NCBI RefSeq assembly: GCF_019649055.1
Contig: NW_026570319.1
Coordinates: forward strand, 434,001-498,000
DNA: 64,000 nucleotides
DNA from: Paramacrobiotus metropolitanus
Lineage: Eukaryota; Tardigrada; Eutardigrada; Parachela; Macrobiotidae
Direction: 5' to 3'
A program made the translations under genes and the position numbers. Below the pieces are notes generated by a model. The model searched no databases and had not been told where the DNA came from. It was given only the letters and a program-made list of their open reading frames with translations. This document shows, in pieces, positions 9,976-20,646 of this stretch (position 1 is the first letter of the stretch; each line of letters opens with the position of its first letter).

Positions 9976-11285
9976 ATGTGTAAGGGCGGGACGCCCCGCC
10001 CTCCTGAGTAGCTATTCGCTGTTTCTGGGGATTTCCACCCCGCACATTGCTGCGCTGTTTTGACGGACCTGCAGCACAGTTGCACTGGCTGCAGGATCCT
10101 TCCTCGTTAGTCTGGTGTTGCTGCGCCACGGTGCGCATTAGATTCGGCAATAAAGCCTCATCCGGGTTCACCGCTGTTCGCTGTCGAGGATACGCGTGGC
10201 GCCCATACGGCCCCGCGTTATATGGTAGCAGATCGTTGGTTACGAGCCAGGCCGTGCACGCTGCCCGCGCGCACGGCTCCTCTGATTATTTGAGCCAATT
10301 TAACCCCTGGGTGTGGAGCTACAAACGCCCCCCCCATTCTCGCGGAACGTGACGGATTCTCTCCCAACTGACGGAGATGGACGCCTCCCGCGACGACATG
10401 CCTCCCAAACTGGACGGAGATGCCGCGGAGCTGAGAAACGCCTCCTGCGATGCCGTGGAGCGAGAATTGCCTCCTGCGATGCCGACGGCGAACGCGACCG
10501 GACCAGCGGGAAACCATAACGGATACACCGCCAACAGCAGCACCAACTCCGATCCCAACGGCACGGATCGACCACCAGCACCACGCCGAAGAATTCCCCA
10601 CCAAAACACTGCCCGAACTTCCTGGGACGGCGACATCCCCGGACGGAGCAGTGGATTTCACCGCGGATTTGCGTGCTTTGTTTTTTGCAGGGGTCACGGC
10701 CACATAGACCCCAAACCCTGCCCAAATTTCCCAGAACGTGACCTTTCCCTTGCTGAAGAAACTACGGAATTCACCCGTTTCCGGGTTGGACCCTGGATCT
10801 GGCGCGACAGTGCGTTGACCCAGACGGTTGACTCGGACCGAACCGGAGCCGACCTGACCCGGAACCCAACCTGAGCCGAACCGGATTTGAGCCGACCAAA
10901 CTGGAACCGAGCCGACCGGATTAACCGCCCGAACCGGACCGAACTGACCCGGAACCCAACATGAGCCGAACCGGCGGGGGGTGCGATCCTCCGAATCCTG
11001 GGAGATTTCGCTCCGAGGACGTAGCGATGCCTGCAAAAGGGTGTAAGGGCGGGACGCCCCGCCCTCCTGAGTAGCTATTCGCTGTTTCTGGGGATTTCCC
11101 CCGCACATTGCTGCGCTGTTTGACGGACCTGCAGCACAGTTGCACTGGCTGCAGGATCCTTCCTCATTAGTTTTGGTGTTGCTGCGCCACGGTGCGCATT
11201 AGATTCGGCAATAAAGCCTCATCCGGGTTCACGCTGTTCGCTGTCGAGGATACGCGTGGCGCCCATATGGCCCCGCGTTATATGG
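9976..11285. repeat. ~240-bp direct sub-repeat inside each 2.26-kb unit
   Basis: The block starting GTAAGGGCGGGACGCCCC occurs at about 9979-10212 and again at about 11044-11284, ending CCCCGCGTTATATGGTA in both. It recurs at about 12239 and 13312 in the second unit. The start contains the hairpin GGGCGGG-ACG-CCCCGCCC. The two blocks flank about 0.8 kb, an arrangement resembling terminal direct repeats of a small element. No retroelement protein was recognised between them. Confidence 0.6.
10790..10975. repeat. GAACCGG/CCGACC minisatellite-like stretch
   Basis: Degenerate units such as CCGAACCGGA, GAGCCGACC and CTGACCCGGAACCCAAC repeat here. A ~35-base phrase (GACCTGACCCGGAACCCAAC followed by CTGAGCCGAACCGG) appears twice with minor changes. 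The same stretch recurs in the second 2.26-kb unit at about 13060-13245. It translates as Gly/Ser/Val-rich repeats on the minus strand, which I take as a by-product of the repeat. Confidence 0.6.
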
Positions 11286-14200
11286 TATATACCGGATTCT
11301 CCGGTTGAACCCAGATCTACAGGAACTCAACCAGGAACCTGTACCTGGAGTCCAACCGCAGTCTCCCCCGGATGATATCGGGTAAACCAGCCGATTCACC
11401 GGTGACCACGACTACGCGCGTCTTTGAACGTGCTGCCATTCCCTGAAGAGGAACAGCGACGGTGATTTGGATACTGGTGTACCAACGACTCCGCCGCGAC
11501 CTGCTTCCCCATGTCTTCAATGGAACATCCTAGGCAGACCGAGTTAGAATACTCGCCCTGCACCCCTTTAACGAATCCCCGATGTCGATGCCCACTTGCC
11601 CGCAACAAGTACCGGCCAATTGGACAGCGGCACCGGCAAAGGAAAAATTTCCCGTGGACATGAGTCGTCTACCCCAACAGAAGCGGCTAGGCGTCACAGG
11701 TTCGCGACAAAACAAAATGGAAGAATCGGATCTGACGACCTCAGGGACTTGCATGTGCATGAAGTTTAAACCAAAGAGCTCGGCTCGGCAACCGGGGCCA
11801 CAAAGACCCTTAGTGTTGTGAGCGAGCGCAGTGCATGATGAAACGCCAGTCAATCGGCCAACAGACGCCAAGGAACTTCTACCTTGCACGACTCGACGGC
11901 CTAGAAGCAAGTCATTCGGATTAACCGACCTCAACAGTAGCTCGGATCCGACCTGGAGTTCATATCAGAAACCACAGAGGGAACGGAGTTGTGCTGCCGA
12001 ACATCCTTCTGCCAGTCCGAACTGACCGGCTCCGAATAAAAAATGTGCATGCCCTGAAGACAAAAAAATTTACAGTATGCAATAAGAGGAGTAAATTGGC
12101 AGACATTGTGTCTTAACATTTTTGCTTTTGCCGGCTAATTGACACTATCCAGGCACGACAGCATTGACTTCCTGCTGCACCCTGTCTGCAAAAGGAATGC
12201 AACTTTCTGATAAACCGGTCCTGGTACCGTATATCTATGTAAGGGCGGGACGCCCGCCCTCCTGAGTAGCTATTCGCTGTTTCTGGGGATTTCCACCCCG
12301 CACATTGCTGCGCTGTTTTGACGGACCTGCAGCACAGTTGCACTGGCTGCAGGATCCTTCCTCGTTAGTCTGGTGTTGCTGCGCCACGGTGCGCATTAGA
12401 TTCGGCAATAAAGCCTCATCCGGGTTCACCGCTGTTCGCTGTCGAGGATACGCGTGGCGCCCATACGGCCCCGCGTTATATGGTAGCAGATCGTTGGTTA
12501 CGAGCCAGGCCGTGCACGCTGCCCGCGCGCACGGCTCCTCTGATTATTTGAGCCAATTTAACCCCTGGGTGTGGAGCTACAAACGCCCCCCCATTCTCGC
12601 GGAACGTGACGGATTCCTCTCCCAACTGACGGAGATGGACGCCTCCCCGCGACGACATGCCTCCCAAACTGGACGGAGATGCCGCGGAGCGAGAAACGCC
12701 TCCTGCGATGCCGTGGAGCGAGAATTGCCTCCTGCGATGCCGACGGCGAACGCGACCCGGACCAGCGGGAAACCATAACGGATACACCGCCAACAGCAGC
12801 ACCAACTCCGATCCCAACGGCACGGATCGACCACCAGCACCACGCCGAAGAATTCCCCCACCAAAACACTGCCCGAACTTTCCTGGGACGGCGACATCCC
12901 CCGGACGGAGCAGTGGATTTCACCGCGGATTTGCGTGCTTTGTTTTTTGCAGGGGTCACGGGCCACATAGACCCCAAACCCCTGCCCAAATTTCCCCAGA
13001 ACGTGACCTTTCCTTGCTGAAGAAACTACGGAATTCACCCGTTTCCGGGTTGGACCCTGGATCTGGCGCGACAGTGCGTTGACCCAGACGGTTGACTCGG
13101 ACCGAACCGGAGCCGACCTGACCCGGAACCCAACCTGAGCCGAACCGGATTTGAGCCGACCAAACTGGAACCGAGCCGACCGGATTAACCGCCCGAACCG
13201 GACCGAACTGACCCGGAACCCAACATGAGCCGAACCGGCGGGGGGGTGCGGATCCTCCGAATCCTGGGAGATTTCGCTCCGAGGACGTAGCGATGCCTGC
13301 AAAGGGTGTGGGCGGGACGCCCCGCCCTCCTGAGTAGCTATTCGCTGTTTCTGGGGATTTCCCCCCCGCACATTGCTGCGCTGTTTTGACGGACCTGCAG
13401 CACAGTTGCACTGGCTGCAGGATCCTTCCTCATTAGTTTTGGTGTTGCTGCGCCACGGTGCGCATTAGATTCGGCAATAAAGCCTCATCCGGGTTCACGC
13501 TGTTCGCTGTCGAGGATACGCGTGGCGCCCATATGGCCCCGCGTTATATGGTATATACCGGATTCTCCGGTTGAACCCAGATCTACAGGAACTCAACCAG
13601 GAACCTGTACCTGGAGTCCAACCGCAGTCTCCCCCGGATGATATCGGGTAAACCAGCCGATTCACCGGTGACCACGACTACGCGCGTCTTTGAACGTGCT
13701 GCCATTCCCTGAAGAGGAACAGCGACGGTGATTTGGATACTGGTGTACCAACGACTCCGCCGCGACCTGCTTCCCATGTCTTCAATGGAACATCCTAGGC
13801 AGACCGAGTTAGAATACTCGCCCTGCACCCCTTTAACGAATCCCCGATGTCGATGCCCACTTGCCCGCAACAAGTACCGGCCAATTGGACAGCGGCACCG
13901 GCAAAGGAAAAATTTCCCGTGGACATGAGTCGTCTACCCCCAACAGAAGCGGCTAGGCGTCACAGGTTCGCGACAAAACAAAATGGAAGAATCGGATCTG
14001 ACGACCTCAGGGACTTGCATGTGCATGAAGTTTAAACCAAAGAGCTCGGCTCGGCAACCGGGGCCACAAAGACCCTTAGTGTTGTGAGCGAGCGCAGTGC
14101 ATGATGAAACGCCAGTCAATCGGCCAACAGACGCCAAGGAACTTCTACCTTGCACGACTCGACGGCCTAGAAGCAAGTCATTCGGATTAACCGACCTCAA

Positions 14201-14293
14201 CAGTAGCTCGGATCCGACCTGGAGTTCATATCAGAAACCACAGAGGGAACGGAGTTGTGCTGCCGAACATCCTTCTGCCAGTCCGAACTGACC

Positions 14294-15410
14294 GTAGGAT
14301 GTCCCGACACCAAGGACCCGGCCAACTGTAGCCGAACGCACAGAACTCCTAAAATGAAGTCAACAACCACCAGATGGAGGCCGGAAGCAAGCGACAACAA
14401 GTCGGAAAATCAACCAGAAGTACGAAATCGACCTCCTAGTGAAAGAATTTAGCCTTTCGTCGGATAAAACACAAAGTTTTTCTGACTTGAGGAAGTCGGA
14501 AAATAGCCGACCTCCGAACTTGGACATGGATATCCGACCTCTAGCTGAAGTCGGAAGTGACCGCACAGAAGTCGGAAAGATACGACAACAAGTCGGCAAA
14601 GACATTCAGAAGTCGAGAACCGACCTCCTAACGGAAAAATCCGACCTTCGGACGGATGGAAACATAGTTCATCCGATCCTCCGAAGTCGACCATAACCGA
14701 CCACATGTCGGCAGTCGGCAACTTAGTCAACATGACGGAAGAAGAACGACAGATATCTGCGGTGGACGAATTCGACTTGAAGGAACTTGTTTAGCCCCAC
14801 ATGGGCATGTTATTGCAGGTTAACCCTAGTCGACCACTGACGGATAGGATAACCGACCTCGACAAAAGGTCGGATAACAACGGAACAGATCGGGTGGAAG
14901 TCGACTGGACACTTCCATCGCTGAAACTCATAAACTCCGACCGGACCTTCGAGCCAGTTCGACTCGGATAGCCCCAAATCAGGCTCGTGGTAGCAGATTG
15001 AACGGTTGTAACCGACCACTTTTGAACGGAACTGCTGTACATGACGACCACACAGGCCGCATGACTTACATACAGCCTTTTCCGATCTGGACTTTAAGAA
15101 TTCGGAACATAGCCGAATTTCCCCAGCCGCCGGTCGACTTACCGGTAGGCCGACCTTGGTCAAACCGACCTCGGTCCTATTCCCCATTCAGAGAGGATGC
15201 CTCGGCATTTGCAATTGCAACAGTGCCTCTCTACCCTTGACGGACGGATACGAGTCGGAAGTAAGTGTTTAACCGTGCTTACCCGACCTCGGTGAATGTA
15301 ACCGGTTACGACGGGTAACCCGGGAACCGATGCCCGGACCCAACTTCACCGGATGAAAGTTGACAGGAGACCCCGTGGATGTCATCCTAGTCGGAATAGG
15401 ACCCCCGGAC
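14294..15410. repeat. Field of dispersed direct and inverted GTCGG/CCGAC motifs
   Basis: After the tandem units the sequence is studded with AAGTCGG, CCGACCT and TCCGAC on both strands at intervals of roughly 15-40 bases, for example GAAGTCGGAAAGATACGACA, AAGTCGGCAAAGAC and CCGACCTCCTAACGG. The spacing is irregular, so it is not a simple satellite. It could be the body of a repeat-rich transposon, or diverged satellite. No ORF in it is convincing. Confidence 0.5.
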
Positions 15411-16440
15411 AGATTTTTGCATTTTTTTTTAGCATTTCTCCTAACAGATGGAATTGTATTTTTCTAGTTCGATCTCTTTGACAGATCTGTTTTGTAACCC
15501 CTTTGCTCACTGGAATTGTGATTAAACTTTATTCACTTTCTTTCGCGCTGCATAAACTTTCATTACATTGTTCTCCGCTGCCAACAGACGCAAGAAGCCA
15601 AGCCAACAGAAGCATCACCGGTCCAACGAAACGCCCGAGCGGCTTCCGGATTTCCCGGCCGTGAGTGGTTTCCACTCATGGGTTCGGAAGTGAAGAAGGG
15701 ACGGTCGACCAGACACCGGACTCCCACTGCTAGAGGACGCGTACCGGCGACCCCACATGGGTCCGACCGGAGAGTTGTGCGGTACTGGTGCGGTACCGAG
15801 TCGGAGCATCCTTCGCAGGAGCTCGGATTCCCGCCCAGAGGCATGTCAGAGGCACATGACTGCGCCTGGTGCATACGGCCCACCATGGACGTACTGCACT
15901 CATGCTTGCCATACCGCCTCTCTCGCTGTACGTACGTGTGCTGCTGCACTGCACTCATACCCGCTGAAGCGGATATATGCGGCGCACACACTGAGCATAC
16001 TTGCTCTCTCGTCCCTCTCTCGCTGTATGACTCAGCGTACGCTCGCGTTGGATTGAGTCCAGTCTGCGCATCATCACACAGCTGATGGCACACAGCACGT
16101 GCTTGCCGCCAGTTGCTTCTTTCACGTCTTGACGAACGCTCAAGAGCTCTTTTAGCATACACTTGCTTGTTTAGCCATCAGTGCTTTGTTCTTGCTTTCC
16201 TGCTATTACGCAGCATTGCTCCCTTTATTTGTCAATAAAGCATCACTCGTGATCTCCTCGCGCTTGCCTGTTACATGGTAAGCAGAATCGTTTGGTTTTC
16301 CTTCAACGGACCCTTTGAGGAGACGGTGAAGGCTTCATTCACGGAGAATGACAGTCATATATAACCGCGTTATATATGACAGACACAAAATTAATTACTG
16401 TAATTATGGGTACCACTGTGATTGTCATTAATTTCTGCTA
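15411..16440. other. Intergenic stretch, no gene supported
   Basis: Contains poly(T) near 15425, an AATAAA at about 16235 (GTCAATAAAGCATCACTCGT) and a perfect 12-base inverted repeat GTCATATATAAC/GTTATATATGAC around 16355-16380. Overlapping Ser/Cys/Arg-rich ORFs of up to 199 codons occur on both strands between 15563 and 16162 but look compositional. Part of a solo LTR or other element is possible, but I could not find its ends. Confidence 0.4.
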
Positions 16441-16462
16441 CTTCTACTGAATTACAATGTGG

Positions 16463-16583
16463 GCAGCATTCTGTACGCAAGCGGTGCAGTGCACTTGTAC
16501 GAAACGGATATTTTGAACTCAGCGCTGCATTCGTACTGAATTTGGAGATATTGGGTATGCGACCATTTTGTCCTAAGCTGTAA
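16463..16583. mobile_element. Truncated MITE, same family as the 26.56-kb copy
   Basis: Matches the reverse complement of 26561-26700, from AGCATTCTGTACGCAAGCGG through TTGTACGAAACGGATATTTTG to GCGACCATTTTGTCCTAAGC. The TIR present in the 26.5-kb copy as TTAGGACAAAATGGTCG is retained at the right end only. The left terminal part is missing. Confidence 0.6.
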
Positions 16584-17127
16584 TATTCTTTCTGGCATCG
16601 CGGAATTTGTAATTAATAACGCCCGGATAACAAACGCCAAACAACAATTTCCTGGGTGTAGCTGATTGTAGGACATGTTAGCTGTAATAATGCCACAATA
16701 AATGAGTACTTGTACATTGTAATGCACAAGATGTCTCTTGTTGATTTTAATAGTATTTCCTGTAAAGCCTGCTAGTGTCTGCACCGCAAAACGTTTTACG
16801 GAGATCGAGGCATTCAAGGCGTCGAAAAAAGATGAATGCTGTAGAAATCCATTATAAACCTATACTGGAAATCATATAGTCTAGTGTTTATTATCATTAC
16901 AAAAGAATCGCTAGCACATTTAAAGACGGCCCTGGTCCGTATTGTAACTGCAGTCTGTAAGCATCCCTTTAGAGGGAAAGAGATCAAAATTTAACTAATA
17001 GGTTTCCATTGTCATAGACGCATAGTCAACTTGCCACGGGACCGTACTCACACGCTCATTGCGTTATCCTTACCACGTACAAAAAAATAAACTTTTGCTC
17101 CGTCTCAGAATACGGTTGACTATGCCG

Positions 17128-17320
17128 CCTTTCTGTACCGAAACAACAATGTCATATACCCTTTCTGTACCGAAACAACAATGGCATTCGAACTAAAATT
17201 TTAGTTCGAATGCCATTTTAGTTCGAATGTTCGAATGTTTAAACTCTTTTCTCCAGTACGTAGGTGCAGTTTAAGCACAGCCCAATATTACTTTACTACG
17301 TGTTACTGGGCTGTGGTTTA
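17128..17320. repeat. Direct repeat plus two perfect hairpins
   Basis: CTTTCTGTACCGAAACAACAATG occurs twice, about 33 bases apart (near 17129 and 17161). The second copy runs into a perfect palindrome, AATGGCATTCGAACTAAAA and its complement, at 17179-17216. A second hairpin, CACAGCCCA/TGGGCTGTG, lies at about 17276-17318. No gene is associated. Confidence 0.55.
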
Positions 17321-17720
17321 AGTATCCGTAAACGTACTCGAACATGACACGACAATTTTGGGCACGCAGTGCACCGTAGACTCTATGGTATAAGAAAAAC
17401 CGCCTTGTTAAGCGTCTGCCCAATCCTGATCACATAACTAATACTAATACAACTAATACAAATTTTAGCCTGCGTTATACATCGGACTGGCGGCTGTACT
17501 TAATAGCGTAGATCGTAATCATCGTACCAAACTACATTCCTTTTAAATATTTTCATTGAATGACAAGTAGATATAAAATATTTATTGCTGTAACTTATCT
17601 AGTGGATTTGAAATGATGTTACAGAATATCCCCTCAAATGCATAGCGCTATCGGCTGTGGTGTAGTATCTTTATAAGTCACTGCAAGTACAAGTACACCG
17701 GGCATAGTCAACCGCTGCAA

Positions 17721-17887
17721 GTAAGTACTGTACTGTTACCCTGCACTTGCCGAAATTTCGTACAGTGTGCGCAGTTAAGTGCTGTAAGCCGTCTATGTGA
17801 ATCGTGATAGCGATCGTACAACGTACGCCTGGCTGCACTAGTAAAACTTTCGGCAAGTGCAGGGTAACAGTACAGTACTGTACTTAC
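17721..17887. mobile_element. 167-bp MITE with CCCTGCACTTG terminal repeats
   Basis: Left arm GTAAGTACTGTACTGTTACC continues into CTGCACTTGCCGAAA. The right arm is its inverse (TTTCGGCAAGTGCAGGGTAA continuing to GTACTTAC). The interior shares the phrase CGTACGTTGTACGATC (on the opposite strand) with the 46.05-kb copy, so both belong to one family in opposite orientations. No coding capacity. Confidence 0.75.
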
Positions 17888-19336
17888 CGGCACGCGCTGT
17901 GCATACACAGCTGTCATTAAATGTTGTCAAAACTTTGCTCTAATCTATCTGTACATGAGTAATAGGATCTACATTAACTTGAACATCTTGTTATACAACT
18001 TATACACTCAGGCCCGTCTTTAAGGGGGGGGGGGCCACGGGGGTGCACTGGCGAGTCTGGGTCCGAGCTTGGTTTGGCCAGGCTGTATTGTACTGAAAAG
18101 TCTGATAGTGATATAATCTATTACAAGTATCGGTCGCGCTAGCGCGCGACCAGTTGTGTTTGAGGTATGGAAAAATGAAAGAAATACAAAATACACTTCG
18201 TACAGCAATAAAACAGATTTTGAGAAATATTTCAAATATAAAACCCCAGCGAGGCCAGCTACGAAAATATTTTAAACATGTGAAAATGCGGATAGTTTTC
18301 AAGCTTTCCGGTTAAATTCGACCAGTTTTATAAAAACTGAAAGCCTCCGTAATTTTTCTTTTTGTTTGCCTTTTCACGGTTCCTTTTCCTGTTTTTAATG
18401 TAACTTTACATTGCCGATTCTAACGAACTGAAAACCTGTATTTTTGGTACGACAGATAATATTTAAACGGTGATAAAATGGATAGAGTGGGATCATTTAC
18501 ACGATGCCCATAAAAATCCGTTCAGCCGATATTTCAGCGCAGAATTAATGGAAACTTGTGGGAAACAATTAACGGTTGCCCAAGGTGACCTCGGCAGGCT
18601 GCATGTAAGAATGTAAGATTTTCAGCCATTCATTCAAGCTCTTCTGTAATTATTAAAATAAAATAAATACGAATAATAATAAATAAAATAAATACAAAGA
18701 TTTCGAGTTGAGTGAATACCCAGGCTACCGCCAGTATTACAGAGCAACGTAGGTTAGTGGATGCCCAAGCTACCACCAGAATTACAGAGCCGCTACGTGA
18801 GTGAAAACGGTAAACGGGCCGCGGGCCGGCTTCTGGATATTTAGAAATTACATATAAATTAGACAATTTAAACCGTGCGATATTGGGATTCTCAGATTTT
18901 TAGATATTTTTAAAACTTTGAAACTGGAGGCTCAGAAAATTAAAGGTAACGGTCCCGCTGCGCGGGGCCGAGTCGAAATACTTAGAAATTCTGGAAATGT
19001 AAAAGCTTTGGAGCCGACTTTGGATAAATTTACAGTCATTTTGAGGTATTCAAACGCATTTAAAAACATCTTAAAGGTTTAAAAAAAGAAAGGTTCAAGA
19101 ATTTAAAAAAGTAAATTTACAGGTTTGATGTAATTGACAGTTTTAAATAACGATTGTTTAGGTTGCTAAGTTGCGAAACCTGTATTAAACCTGTATTTGC
19201 TCATTCGAGACGTTTCCCGAATTTACTGGAAATTTCTATGAACTTTAAACGCTAAGTACTGAAAGTTTAAAAAGGGTTTTTGAAAACTTCCCGGAAACCA
19301 AAATTTTTTTCCAAGCAGCAGGTAGTAAGCTTTGGG

Positions 19337-19590
19337 AGATGCTGGATTTTATAAAACTATCAAAAGCTTCACAAACGGAATCTGCAATTAGGAGATATTT
19401 TCCAAAACCAACAGCCTTTAAGTACTAACAACCTTTAAGTACTACAGCTTCTAAAAATTTTTTTAGACCTTCTCCAAAACTTAAGATTTTTTGAAATATA
19501 AAGGTAGGAACGTTTGTGCGATGCTCTGTTTTATAAAATCATCAACTTACTGAAAAAATCAATCTTGATTTAGGAGATAATTTCCAAAAA
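19337..19590. repeat. Diverged ~185-base-spaced direct repeat
   Basis: GATGCTGGATTTTATAAAAC...TTAGGAGATATTTTCC near 19338-19405 recurs as GATGCTCTGTTTTATAAAAT...TTAGGAGATAATTTCC near 19520-19585. It is part of the interior of the inverted-repeat element and is non-coding. Confidence 0.5.
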
Positions 19591-20646
19591 ATAAGGACGT
19601 AAGGATATATGAATCTATACTATTGATATTGATACAGTCATATGCATAGCCAGGTTTGTGCGCTAGTCGGACTGGTTGGGTTGTAGTGAGCAGGATTGGG
19701 TAGCCATTTTATAAGGCGGTTTTTCTTATACCATAGAGTGTACGGTGCACTGCGTGCCCAAAATTTTCGTGTCTCGAAACACGAACATGCGCATGGATAC
19801 TCCATCCGGCGGTTCTGTATTTCGGGGTGAAGTTCTGTACTTCGGCGGAGTAGTTTACAGTTTACACTCTAAACTAGGTAACCAAAGTCTGGCGCCTTTC
19901 GTTTTGGCTTTCCTGAATTAACGATTCTTCCCCAATACACAGACGACGTAATTACGTAAGTACGATTATTTCGTAGGCAAATCTAATCAAGCGGCGACCC
20001 TGCTCCGAAAGGCTATGTTTTTCGACCAGAATTGTACGCGCGGATTTTTGCTTGCCTTTACATATTTACGATTTTAGATACCGTGCAGTCGAACGATACT
20101 GCGCTCCACGTATTTTCGCCTGGTTATCTATATACGTACGGTAGCAGTCTCCTGAAATTATCCACTGACCATGAGAAACTTGTTCGATTCTTTACCCAAG
20201 CAAGTCTTATGGGTTTTGCAGGTGTTTCTACAGGTTGAAAGGAAATTATTCACCCTTGTCTAGAAATAACAATCGGCTCCCGGCTATGTACAACCTCCTT
20301 TTTAAGTGTTGCACCCAGAGAAGCTCATACAACGGAAACACCTACTGAGCCTTGTCAATTAAAGCGGCAGCGCTGTAAAAAGTATTATTGTGCGCCCCAG
20401 CACACTGGCTTCGGATGCTTTGCAACATTTACCTTTGTAGTAGTTCCGGCACAAAGCGGTTAAGCAGCATTCTTAATTCTTATAGATTGCTGGTATTTAC
20501 TCAGCCCCCGGCTGGGCTACACCAGAATTTTTCACAGGTGCTGCGCCCAAATAACTTCAACTAGTTCAGTTCTAGATCTACAATATTTTATTTGGTGCCG
20601 AAACTCATCTAATTAAATTACGTATCTGGTTTCTTTAGTTACTAAA

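Larger units (their letters stand above)
9767..14293. repeat. Two tandem 2.26-kb GC-rich units
   Basis: The sequence beginning GGCTCCGAATAAAAAATGTG occurs at 9767 and again at 12028, and the next ~2.26 kb of both copies match almost base for base up to ...CCGAACTGACC at 14293. Differences are mostly one-base changes in C, G or A runs (for example CGCCCCGCCC versus CGCCCGCCC near 9990/12250). Several Pro/Arg/Gly-rich ORFs occur on both strands and change frame between the copies. I therefore do not call a gene, although a proline-rich element protein cannot be excluded. Confidence 0.85.
17346..19773. mobile_element. 2.4-kb non-coding element with ~85-bp terminal inverted repeats
   Basis: The left arm 17346-17430 begins GACACGACAATTTTGGGCAC. 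It is the reverse complement of the right arm 19690-19773, which ends GCCCAAAATTTTCGTGTC. The arms match over about 85 bases with scattered changes, including a long shared block TCTATGGTATAAGAAAAACC. The interior is AT-rich with no plausible transposase. It contains a nested small MITE at 17721-17887, a C-run near 18025 and a GGTCGCGC/GCGCGACC palindrome near 18128. Flanks are TCGAACAT on the left and TCGAAACA on the right, an imperfect 8-base match at best. A non-autonomous DNA transposon is the simplest reading. Confidence 0.6.

Noticed and set aside
10218-13411. Minus- and plus-strand ORFs of 100-296 codons in the GC-rich repeat
   Set aside because: They shift frame between the two tandem copies, overlap in all frames and are made of Gly/Ser/Val/Arg repeats, so a coding claim is not supported.
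15563-16162. 199-codon minus-strand ORF and several overlapping ones
   Set aside because: No domain, no splice context, compositional Ser/Arg/Cys bias and equal-length ORFs on both strands.
20032-20238. 68-codon ORF before copy A
   Set aside because: Needs a non-ATG start, no splice partner and no family; probably chance.
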